A stretch of 24,884 nucleotides of DNA from Opitutales bacterium (GCA_021772595.1 JAJFLS010000575.1:1-24884); one strand, 5' to 3'; positions 17,804 to 24,277 are shown, counted from the stretch's first letter. The notes: generated by a model from the sequence alone, not told the origin. Made by a program: numbers and translations.

Positions 17804-17914
17804 ATGAAGCTAAAGTATCGACTATCTTGTGACAAGGATTCGACAGACAACCAGACGGCGTACTCAATTCCTCTTGGCCGCCCCCAGCGAAAGCACATCC
17901 ATGCTTCGTCTTGA
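17804..17914 (+). CDS. possible 36-aa small protein
   Basis: An ATG at 17804 is preceded by a purine-rich AGAAGGAAAA (17791-17800), a plausible ribosome-binding site. The frame runs for 36 codons to a TGA and ends 46 bp before the metallopeptidase start. The product is hydrophilic (starts MKLKYRLSCDKDSTDNQ and ends HIHASS), with one Cys and no membrane segment. I recognise no family. It could be a leader peptide, a tiny cassette gene or chance. Confidence 0.25.
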   Translation: MKLKYRLSCDKDSTDNQTAYSIPLGRPQRKHIHASS

Positions 17915-17948
17915 GTAGCCTCGACGTTATGACTGACAACAAAACAAT

Positions 17949-17954
17949 AGGAGA
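17949..17954 (+). promoter_or_regulatory. strong Shine-Dalgarno site of the M91-like gene
   Basis: AGGAGA lies 6 bases before the ATG at 17961. It fixes the start and stands out because the flanking housekeeping genes have no such motif. Confidence 0.7.
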
Positions 17955-17960
17955 ATAGAA

Positions 17961-18854
17961 ATGGCTCTCTGCATCGACTCAACCAATGTAGCCTATATTA
18001 CTTTGGCTACGAACGCTCTGAATCTGCTCGCGGGCGGGGGCGTCAACGCCTTGACCTACACCCAGCAAAGCTACCGGATCGGCGGTCGCTCCGTCATTCG
18101 TATCACCGAAGGCCCCAATATACACGCCGCGCAGGCTGCAAGACAACACAGTGTGACCTTAATACGGCGGATCATCGCAAGCCAGCACTGGGTTCGGATC
18201 AGTGAGTCAACCAGCAACGACTGTAGTCCAGATAAATGGCTCAAAGACAGAGCTTGGAGTGGCTTCAAGAACTTAGTTCCATTCGCCAGTGCCGACGCAG
18301 GCTTCATGCGAAAGGTAACCAGCTCCGGTAGCAGCGCCGTCGCCAACTGGAGTGGTAACAACGATCAAACCGCCAACCTCAGCATCATGGGGATCATACG
18401 CATGGAACCCGCACCAAGCTACATCCTGTTGGCTCACGAGCTCATTCACGGTGACCGTATCACCCGAGGCCTTCTGAAAATGCAGAGATGCAACTGCACA
18501 TTCGTGGTAGATCAGCGTCAGGGCAGAGCGATCGGCGGCGGGGACTCTAATCACCTACGTCAACAGTCGAACGTTTTCAAAAGTGGTCAGATTGTTGGTG
18601 GTGGCGCGAATATCCAGTTTCCTGGCACGCAAACCTCCAATGCGAATCATGTCCTCACTAATCTCAATAACGGCTGGGTCTGGGCAGACGGAACGATGGA
18701 GCTCGCTGAGGAGGTTGCAACGGTTGGCCTGAGCGACGACGACGGCGTTCTTCCTCATGACCCATTGGCCATAACGGAGAATATGATTCGTGCTGAACAC
18801 AACGAGCGCAAACGCCTGAAATACGGTAGGTTCAATCGGCATCTTACTATGTGA
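17961..18854 (+). CDS. M91-like (NleD/HopH-type) zinc metallopeptidase
   Basis: Predicted zinc-dependent peptidase, 297 aa. H159-E160-L-I-H163 in YILLAHELIHGDR is a gluzincin-type HExxH helix. Near the C-terminus E250-E251 in ELAEEVATVGL and ITENMIRAEHNERKRLKY (271-288) match, from memory, the closing motifs of the peptidase M91 family, which includes type III effectors such as NleD and toxin tips of polymorphic secreted proteins. The third zinc ligand is probably an acidic residue near 250 (inference). No signal peptide or membrane segment is seen, so export would need a dedicated system, or the target is internal. A strong Shine-Dalgarno motif (AGGAGA, 17949-17954) sits 6 bases before the ATG, unlike the host genes. 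A strong attC candidate follows at 18902. The gene therefore looks like an integron cassette. A self-targeting toxin role is possible but unproven. Confidence 0.7.
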   Translation: MALCIDSTNVAYITLATNALNLLAGGGVNALTYTQQSYRIGGRSVIRITEGPNIHAAQAARQHSVTLIRRIIASQHWVRISESTSNDCSPDKWLKDRAWSGFKNLVPFASADAGFMRKVTSSGSSAVANWSGNNDQTANLSIMGIIRMEPAPSYILLAHELIHGDRITRGLLKMQRCNCTFVVDQRQGRAIGGGDSNHLRQQSNVFKSGQIVGGGANIQFPGTQTSNANHVLTNLNNGWVWADGTMELAEEVATVGLSDDDGVLPHDPLAITENMIRAEHNERKRLKYGRFNRHLTM

Positions 18855-18901
18855 AGGGACAGCCGATAGAACTTAACAACGATTTTAAAGACAATAAAAC
18901 G

Positions 18902-19027
18902 GCATAACAAGCGCATGGAGAGCAACGGCTGCCCCGTCCCGAGTCGAAAGTTGTACTGTGATATCAACCTCTGTCCTGCATCGAGCGCTCGCTCCCGGTC
19001 AGCCGTGCCTCATGCTTGACGTTAGAC
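18902..19027 (+). other. integron attC-like recombination site
   Basis: The outer boxes are GCATAAC (18902-18908), one mismatch from the R'' consensus RYYYAAC, and GTTAGAC (19021-19027), a perfect R' GTTRRRY. Inside, AAGCGCATGGAGAGCAACGG continuing CTG (18909-18931) is imperfectly inverse to CAGCCGTGCCTCATGCTTGA (19000-19019). Extra unpaired bases sit in one arm, as attC sites need for strand choice. The middle is unrelated and includes the palindrome CGAGCGCTCG. The length of 126 bp is within the attC range. It lies 47 bp after one stop codon and ends 9 bp before the next ATG, exactly where a cassette junction belongs. Confidence 0.7.
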
Positions 19028-19036
19028 GATTAAATA

Positions 19037-19417
19037 ATGAAACCTAGACATATAGCCAAATTCAAAACAACCCTAACAACAGATGAGCTTCTTTCATGGT
19101 TTAGTTCAGAATTATTACGGATTGATCCCGCATTTGTAATCAACCAATCAAAAACTAAATACCAACACAATATATCTATAAGTTTAAATGAGTCAGAAAT
19201 GTCTTATTCTGTAGCAGAGGACCCTAGAGAAGGTGGTTACATAATCTATTCAGAACCAAAGCTGAAATTTATGGGAGCTCTTTTTGGTAAGCCCGACACA
19301 AAACAACATGAGGCAATTAAACTAGCTCATCAAATTCTCAGTAACTCACAATATATTTCAGACCTCGGTTGGTTACTAAGTCAGCAAGCTTGGAAAACAC
19401 CAAAATCAACTCCTTAG
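19037..19417 (+). CDS. hypothetical 126-aa protein from an AT-rich cassette
   Basis: I do not recognise a family. The product is soluble and mixed alpha/beta (starts MKPRHIAKFKTTLTTDELL). It has a central beta-rich part (NISISLNESEMSYSV, GGYIIYSEPKLKF) and a C-terminal helix (HEAIKLAHQILSNS). There is no signal peptide or HExxH motif. The reading frame is strikingly AT-rich compared with every other gene here, which points to a different origin. The ATG is only 9 bp after the attC-like R' box, as in integron cassettes with minimal leaders. Its position directly after the metallopeptidase makes it a candidate immunity or antidote partner, but each integron cassette usually stands alone, so this is only a hypothesis. 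Confidence 0.7.
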   Translation: MKPRHIAKFKTTLTTDELLSWFSSELLRIDPAFVINQSKTKYQHNISISLNESEMSYSVAEDPREGGYIIYSEPKLKFMGALFGKPDTKQHEAIKLAHQILSNSQYISDLGWLLSQQAWKTPKSTP

Positions 19418-19468
19418 CTACTTTGATCTAGGAACTGTACGAAGCTTTAAGATGCATTAAAGAAAAAC

Positions 19469-19524
19469 ACCTAACAAGAAAATCAACGCTAATATGGTAT
19501 ATTCGATTCGCTCCAATACCATAT
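19469..19524 (+). other. possible attC remnant / palindrome
   Basis: ACCTAAC (19469-19475) is a perfect RYYYAAC box, followed by AAG as in many attC sites. A perfect 9-bp stem ATATGGTAT (19492-19500) / ATACCATAT (19516-19524) follows. No GTTRRRY box closes it, so if it is an attC it is broken or diverged. It lies 52 bp after the preceding stop, where an attC would be expected. Confidence 0.3.
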
Positions 19525-19587
19525 AGATTATCTAGGACTGGCTGCGAATGATGGAATGTTTCCGACAATGAGGAAAATATCGAATTA

Positions 19588-20124
19588 ATGTCCAATCAAC
19601 CTCTCGAGATCAACGGCGATACGAAAGTCGCTGCCTTTTTGGACGCCTATCCGGAATTAGAGGAAACTCTCATTGCGATGGCTCCACCATTCAAAAAACT
19701 CCGAAACCCGATCCTTCGACGAAGCGTGGCAAAAGTAGCTTCTCTACGGCAGGCGGCAGCGGTTGGGCGCTTACCCATGGCGGAAATGGTGAATGCTCTG
19801 CGCGCGGCGGCCGGAATGGAACCAATTGATATCGAGACTCACAAAGAGATTCACGAATATTTCGGGGCCCAACCATTGTGGTTTGATGAGTCTAGAATTG
19901 TAGCGAAGCTCAACGAGAAGAGTGATTTTGACGAGACGAGAATGCCAATAACTCATATCGTCAAGCATTGCAATAAACTGCGCGATGGCGAGATTCTCGA
20001 AATTCGAACAGGTTTCCTGCCGGCGCCTGGCATCGATCTCATGCTAGCCAAAGGATTCCTATCGTGGTCCATTGAAGACGAGGGAGACAGTGTCCGCACT
20101 TACCTCACGAAGCCGAAAGTGTAA
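19588..20124 (+). CDS. DUF1858 / DUF2249-like protein
   Basis: Soluble 178-aa protein. Residues about 3-80 match the DUF1858-type pattern: INGDTKVAAFLDAYPELEET, then APPFKKLRNPILRRSVAKVA, then LRQAAAVGRLPMAEMVNALRAAAG. Residues about 125-178 (CNKLRDGEILEIRTGFLPAP, then GIDLMLAKGFLSWSIEDEGD) resemble the DUF2249/TusA-like fold. Pairs of these domains occur in proteins linked to nitrogen-oxide or iron-sulfur metabolism, but no biochemical role is established that I can assign here. The ATG at 19588 has a GAGGAAAA purine run about 11 bases upstream, an unusually long spacing. Codon use is mixed and less GC-skewed than in the efflux genes. An attC-like palindrome follows 13 bp after the stop, so this may be another cassette gene. 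Confidence 0.75.
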   Translation: MSNQPLEINGDTKVAAFLDAYPELEETLIAMAPPFKKLRNPILRRSVAKVASLRQAAAVGRLPMAEMVNALRAAAGMEPIDIETHKEIHEYFGAQPLWFDESRIVAKLNEKSDFDETRMPITHIVKHCNKLRDGEILEIRTGFLPAPGIDLMLAKGFLSWSIEDEGDSVRTYLTKPKV

Positions 20125-20137
20125 GTAACGACTAATC

Positions 20138-20200
20138 GCAGAACCATCCGGTCGACACCACGTCGGTTAGCGCCGCCGCGTGTCACCCGTAACGTTGGGT
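20138..20200 (+). other. attC-like recombination site, weaker candidate
   Basis: It ends in GTTGGGT (20194-20200), a perfect GTTRRRY R' box. The left box GCAGAAC (20138-20144) keeps only the AAC core. Immediately inside, CATCCGGTCGACAC (20145-20158) matches the inverse of the bases before R' at 9 of 14 positions with no gap. The size of 63 bp is the common short attC length. It lies between a stop codon and the next gene's leader. An alternative left box is AAGTAAC at 20123-20129. Confidence 0.4.
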
Positions 20201-20272
20201 CTCCAAAAAATCTCTTCCAAATCAACCTACGAGTCGTATACTCGAATTTCTGATTCGATTAACCGTGAAACA

Positions 20273-20278
20273 AAGGAG
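20273..20278 (+). promoter_or_regulatory. strong Shine-Dalgarno site of the SnoaL-like gene
   Basis: AAGGAG is placed 5 bases before the ATG at 20284. It is a consensus motif and fixes the start. Confidence 0.75.
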
Positions 20279-20283
20279 TAAAA

Positions 20284-20700
20284 ATGAGTGACATTTCAGA
20301 AAAAGCCAAATTGTTCTTCGATGCGTGTGAGACAGGAAAGGGCTGGGAAGGCTGTATCGAGTATTGCCTTCCCGATGCGTCGTTCTCGGCGCAGTCGGGA
20401 GCGCTGGCGGATATCAATACCATTGAAGGTTACACCGAATGGATGAAGGGACTGCTCACACCGGTGCCGGACGGGCACTACGAGTTGCGATTCTTCGCCG
20501 AGGATGAAGAGCGTGACTGTGTGGCAGCTTACGCAGTGTTTTACGGCACTCATACTGGGCCGGGTGGACCCGTAGATCCTACGGGCAAGACCGTAGAAGC
20601 CGACTACGTTTACGCCATGCAGTTCGAAGATGGTCGCATTCGCCACATGACAAAGATCTGGAACGATACGATCAGTCTTCAACAGTTGGGATGGGCATAA
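20284..20700 (+). CDS. SnoaL-like / NTF2-superfamily protein
   Basis: Small soluble protein of 138 aa with the alpha+beta cone pattern of the NTF2/SnoaL superfamily. An N-terminal helix (KAKLFFDACETGKGWEGCIE) is followed by the strand region DASFSAQSG, a helix (GYTEWMKGLLTPVPDG) and alternating strands (HYELRFFAEDEERDCVAAYAVFYG). The closing pattern is MQFEDGRIRHMTKIWNDTISLQQLGW. The ending with IWND and LGW is typical of SnoaL-type ester cyclases and their relatives. The substrate is unknown. Fold members can be enzymes or binding proteins. It follows the attC-like site at 20138-20200 with a 90-bp leader, longer than usual for a cassette. NTF2-fold genes are common integron cargo. No attC-like palindrome follows; a GTAG repeat does. 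Confidence 0.85.
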   Translation: MSDISEKAKLFFDACETGKGWEGCIEYCLPDASFSAQSGALADINTIEGYTEWMKGLLTPVPDGHYELRFFAEDEERDCVAAYAVFYGTHTGPGGPVDPTGKTVEADYVYAMQFEDGRIRHMTKIWNDTISLQQLGWA

Positions 20701-20728
20701 TTCACCGGCGGACGAGAGCCGCCCAATG

Positions 20729-20776
20729 CTCGAGCTTCGCTCGAGAAAAAGGTAGTGCTCGGGCACCGCCCCGAGC
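20729..20776. repeat. GTAG repeat, family B single plus adjacent small hairpin
   Basis: Stem CTCGAGC/GCTCGAG with loop TTC (20729-20745) is followed by AAAAA and then GGTAGTGCTCGGGC (20751-20764), with stem GCTCGGG/CCCGAGC (20757-20776). The second unit matches 11401-11420. The following bases to 20933 are AT-richer and hold no gene. They presumably include the promoter for the next gene, which I cannot place. Confidence 0.65.
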
Positions 20777-20933
20777 CTTCACGGTATTTTTTCGACGCCC
20801 TCTCTCCACGATATGAAAGCGGGAACTAAATCTAAAAGCTGAACGAAGAAAGGAAGGTTGCGATAGATCGTATTTGAATAATAGTGGGTGTGTTTATCTG
20901 TAATTCCAGCACATCAACCAAAAAGAAAATACA

Positions 20934-22193
20934 ATGAGCCGTCTCGCTCTCTCATTAACGCGATTTTTCTTCCTGCTCGGCGCCTTCGCATCGCCGGCAC
21001 AGGCCGACAATTGGCCGGAATGGCGGGGAGCTGACGGAGATGGATTCAGCGACGAGTCGACGGTTCCGCTGAAGTGGACACACCAGCAAAACGTCCTTTG
21101 GAAGACCGAACTGCCTGCCCCTGGCAATTCCTCCCCCATCGTCTTCGGCGATCGAGTTTTTCTCACCTGCGCTAACGATGATGGCACGGAACGTTCTCTC
21201 ATGGCCTTCAATCGCAAAAGCGGCGCTCTTCTTTGGAAGCGCTCGAAGCGTCATCTGCAGCCGGACCCTACGCACGCGACCAATCCCTGGTGCGCCCCTT
21301 CGCCCGCAACCGATGGCGAAAGCGTCTACACTTGGAATGGCTCGGCGGGAGCCGCTGCCTACGACTACAGCGGCAAGATCCTCTGGCAACGCGACTTAGG
21401 CGCCTTCGTCCACCAATGGGGACACGCCTCAAGTCCAAGGCTCTATAAAGACACTGTCATCATTTTCGGCGGGCCGGGACCCCGTGTGCTGCTAACCGCC
21501 CTCGATAAACGGACTGGTAAAACCGTCTGGCAGGAGGATCTCAGCCAGCTCGGCTCCGAGCCTCAGGAGCTGAAGGGTTCCTTTGCCACACCCTTTATCT
21601 GGCAGAATGGAAAACGGACCGAGCTCCTCCTGCCGCTCCCTGGCTACCTCGCCAGTTTCGACCCGGACTCTGGCAAGGAAATCTGGCGATGCGATGGACT
21701 CGGCTCCCTGAGCTATTCCGATGCCTTGCTTGGCCAAGGCATGATCCTCGCTTTCAGCGGATTCAAGGGACCGTCTTTCGGCATGCGCGCCCCCGGTCAG
21801 AACGAGCGCGGCAATCTGACGAAATCGCACCGGGTCTGGTTCAACGAAGCCTCCGAGCAGCGGGTCGGTTCCGGAGTCATCATCGGCGACCGTTTCTATA
21901 TTTGCGGACGCAAGGGGCCGCTCAAATGCGGCGACCTCAGCACCGGAGAAATCATCTGGACACATGACCTGGGCGAACAGGCTTGGAGCGCCATTTCCTA
22001 TGTCCAAAACCGGCTCTACCTAACCGACCAGACAGGCGTTACCTATATCTTCAAACCCGAAGACCACTTCGATCTCATCGAGCGGAACACCCTGGCCAAA
22101 GAGGATCGAGGCAACGCCACGATCGCTTTCTCCGATGGCCAGCTCTTCTTGCGGACCCATCGTCATCTCTATGCGATAGAAAACGCCCGATAG
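20934..22193 (+). CDS. secreted PQQ-type beta-propeller protein
   Basis: Exported eight-bladed-propeller-like protein of 419 aa. The signal peptide (MSRLALSLTRFFFLLGAFAS) is probably cleaved after AQA at residue 24. The mature part starts DNWPEWRGADGDGFSDE, a motif that opens many PQQ-like proteins of Planctomycetes and Verrucomicrobia. Repeated blade motifs follow: LMAFNRKSGALLWKR, AAYDYSGKILWQRDL, LTALDKRTGKTVWQEDL, LASFDPDSGKEIWRCDG and CGDLSTGEIIWTHDL. There is no Cys lipobox and no dehydrogenase catalytic Asp/Ca site that I recognise, so this is a structural propeller (BamB-like fold) and not clearly a quinoprotein enzyme. The periplasmic partner is unknown. It stands alone between repeat-rich gaps. 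Confidence 0.9.
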   Translation: MSRLALSLTRFFFLLGAFASPAQADNWPEWRGADGDGFSDESTVPLKWTHQQNVLWKTELPAPGNSSPIVFGDRVFLTCANDDGTERSLMAFNRKSGALLWKRSKRHLQPDPTHATNPWCAPSPATDGESVYTWNGSAGAAAYDYSGKILWQRDLGAFVHQWGHASSPRLYKDTVIIFGGPGPRVLLTALDKRTGKTVWQEDLSQLGSEPQELKGSFATPFIWQNGKRTELLLPLPGYLASFDPDSGKEIWRCDGLGSLSYSDALLGQGMILAFSGFKGPSFGMRAPGQNERGNLTKSHRVWFNEASEQRVGSGVIIGDRFYICGRKGPLKCGDLSTGEIIWTHDLGEQAWSAISYVQNRLYLTDQTGVTYIFKPEDHFDLIERNTLAKEDRGNATIAFSDGQLFLRTHRHLYAIENAR

Positions 22194-22344
22194 ATTTTTT
22201 ATTTGTTCCCTACTCCAAACATATAATTGTGAATACAATTCCGATTGACCCTCCGCGCTAGCATTCGACCAATGCTTTTCATGGCTTAAATTCGCTTTCG
22301 TATTTGGAACTTAGCCTCATAGTTTCAAAAAAGCGGCCAGTTAA

Positions 22345-22530
22345 CCCAAACGTTTCAAAAACCACGGAGTTCCTAGAGCAGCAAAGCCGCCCGTTCGAGA
22401 GCCTCAGGGCCTTGAGCTTTTTCGAAAAGCAACCAAAGATGATCGCCAGCAAATTGCTAGGATCTACGCGGAAGTTTTGTTGAAGCAGAACGAAACGAAA
22501 ATCCTGCCCTCGCGGCTTGTCTCGGCGTAG
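22345..22530 (+). pseudogene. possible coding relic
   Basis: A stop-free stretch of 61 codons lies between TAA (22342-22344) and TAG (22528-22530) and has no ATG. The middle reads like a protein helix (QGLELFRKATKDDRQQIARI, then YAEVLLKQNE). It may be the tail of a decayed gene or chance. I recognise no family. Confidence 0.2.
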
Positions 22531-22551
22531 CAGCGCGAAGACGGAAGCGAG

Positions 22552-22683
22552 GATCCTGCCCCGAGTCTCGACGAGGGATCAAGTGACGAAGGAACGTTGT
22601 TAAACGAATTTTATAACAACGCTCGTGCCTCGCTTGATCCACGCTACGCATGGGCAGGATCCCCGATGACTCGGGGGCAGGAT
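22552..22683. repeat. long nested hairpin
   Basis: The inner arms 22576-22602 and 22614-22640 are 27 bases each, inverse to one another at 22 of 27 positions, with perfect ends (GGATCAAG/CTTGATCC and CGTTGTTA/TAACAACG) and an 11-base AT-rich loop. The outer arms are GATCCTGCCCCGAGTC (22552-22567) and GACTCGGGGGCAGGAT (22668-22683). Further copies of ATCCTGCCC lie at 22501 and, inverted, near 22653. It could be a MITE-like element or a structured RNA. No transposase is near. Confidence 0.65.
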
Positions 22684-22754
22684 TCAAAAACATTGCTTTA
22701 AAAACACGTTTTCTGAATGCCCATTTTCTTACGCAAAGATATTCAAGCACTTCC

Positions 22755-22881
22755 ATCGAATTCTCGAAGAGGCTAATTTTTGCGACTTTTGTGCTTTTTT
22801 GTGGCCATCAAATCCTTCTTCGTGCGGTGGTCGGAACGACGCAGTCGCTCCGCTACAAGAGAGGTGCTCCCGCATGCGGGA
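22755..22881. repeat. dispersed intergenic repeat, family E copy 2
   Basis: Collinear with 9977-10104: TCGAATTCTCGA, GTGGCCATCAAATCCTTCTT, GGTCGGAACGACGCAGT, CTCCGCTAC and the palindrome CCCGCATGCGGG. Differences are scattered and include small indels. The following bases to 23092 contain CGGCCGCTAC and a degraded copy of the family A insert (CCACCGACAAGTCAGGGTC, from 22998). I see no gene there. Confidence 0.75.
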
Positions 22882-23092
22882 CCCTATCATTTCTCGTAGC
22901 TGAACGATTGCATCCCTCAATATGGCCGCTCGGCTCGCGCCGGCGAAGCATTGCGAAGAGGTGAGATCGGCCGCTACCAAAGTCAGCAACGAAGCCACCG
23001 ACAAGTCAGGGTCTGCGGCAAGGCAACCCTCCCGACTCCACTCGATGTTTGCCTTGAAGTTTCCCCAACATTCTATCGCATAGGGTCAACCT

Positions 23093-24268
23093 ATGATGAC
23101 CTTTGAAAACGTGTTTTCAGATGCAAAAAAGCGGCTTGACCACGCGCTTCGGGGAAACGCGCCTGAACAACATCACATCCAACGCTGCCTGACGCTTGCG
23201 GAGATGATCGAATGGAATCACAGCAATCTTGGAAACGAGCTTGGAAAAATGCTAGGGGCGAAGGGCGTTCTTCTGTTTGACACGATTGCTCCACGAGTCA
23301 GCTCGCTCCTTCAAGACGAGACGACTTCGGAATTGAGAAACTATCAGAGATTCATGCATGAGCTCATGTTCGTTCATGACTTAGGTAAGATCGATCCGAA
23401 TACGCACGCATTCGACGGATCGAACCATGAAGCTCGATCGGCGGATATTATCGCCGAGAATCAGGATGCCCTCCAAAATGAATTACATTGGACAGAGGAC
23501 AATATAGAGTTTCTTGTCTACCTCACTCGTCATCACGGGCTCTTTGGCATAACGCGAATAGGCGAAGCCTCCATCGTCTTTTTGTCGCCAATCCTCGAGA
23601 GCCTCATCAACCTAAACACAAACAGGAAACAACTTTTTCTCGATTTCCTCACCCTACTCACCTGTTGCGATGCAGGCGCCAGTGGGGATTTCGCGACGAA
23701 TACTTTTTATTTAGATGAATCGCGCATCACCTTATACGATCAGCTTTCTCGCGAACTGTTTGCTATATCGGAAAACCTAAAGCAGAAGGATCACGCAGAA
23801 GCCTCCAGCGCCCTTCTAGCCAAAGCGTCCGAATTTTCCAATACGGTCGTGCGGATCAAAAGAATCATCACCAGCGACAATCAGCTAAGCGCTCCCGATG
23901 AACGCATTGAGAAGGCGCTTAACAAAATGCTGTCCAGCGGACGATTCGACGCCAAGAGTTTTGCATTAACTCGATTTGATCACGGCGCCTATGTCTTTCC
24001 CCAATTGCTAACGCACATGGAACGGGAGAACAAGATCGTCTCCGAGGAATCACTCGAAAAGCTGCTACTCTTCCTCGGAATTCTCTGCGACGGTCAACAT
24101 ACGCAGCGCATTATCCCTTTTCGTGGCTCGTATTCGATGAAAGCCGATCTGCAAGCGCGCAATGCGAATAATTTTTATGCGCTGCGCGAAGCCGTCGAAC
24201 AAGGCGACCCGCAGAAAATTTCCGACGTTTTGGGGAAGCATATAAACGATTTCCCAGGTAGTGTCTGA
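23093..24268 (+). CDS. HD-domain protein, probable metal-dependent phosphohydrolase
   Basis: Soluble 391-aa protein without signal or membrane segments. The HD pattern is visible: a possible first ligand H27/H28 in APEQHHIQRCLTLAEMI, then H95-D96 in ELMFVHDLGKID, H112 in SNHEARSADII, H147-H148 in LTRHHGLFG, and D193 in LTCCDAGASGD. This spacing fits HD-superfamily enzymes that use one or two metals on phosphate esters or nucleotides. The C-terminal half (about residues 200-391) is mostly helical and matches nothing I know, so the substrate is unknown. It contains no GGDEF, TGS, ACT or GYP motif, which argues against a cyclic-di-GMP or (p)ppGpp enzyme. The start is ATG at 23093 (a second ATG follows at once). 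It is flanked by repeats on both sides and has no operon partner. Confidence 0.7.
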   Translation: MMTFENVFSDAKKRLDHALRGNAPEQHHIQRCLTLAEMIEWNHSNLGNELGKMLGAKGVLLFDTIAPRVSSLLQDETTSELRNYQRFMHELMFVHDLGKIDPNTHAFDGSNHEARSADIIAENQDALQNELHWTEDNIEFLVYLTRHHGLFGITRIGEASIVFLSPILESLINLNTNRKQLFLDFLTLLTCCDAGASGDFATNTFYLDESRITLYDQLSRELFAISENLKQKDHAEASSALLAKASEFSNTVVRIKRIITSDNQLSAPDERIEKALNKMLSSGRFDAKSFALTRFDHGAYVFPQLLTHMERENKIVSEESLEKLLLFLGILCDGQHTQRIIPFRGSYSMKADLQARNANNFYALREAVEQGDPQKISDVLGKHINDFPGSV

Positions 24269-24277
24269 TAGATCAGT

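Noticed and set aside
17895..17932. Possible attC right end (GTTATGA at 17926) before the metallopeptidase
   Set aside because: The box deviates from GTTRRRY at two positions, and I could not find a convincing inverse left arm upstream. It stays only a possible left boundary of the cassette cluster.
20729..20750. CTCGAGC/GCTCGAG hairpin as an intrinsic terminator of the SnoaL-like gene
   Set aside because: It is followed by A residues on plus, not T, and it abuts a family B GTAG repeat, so it reads as repeat DNA.
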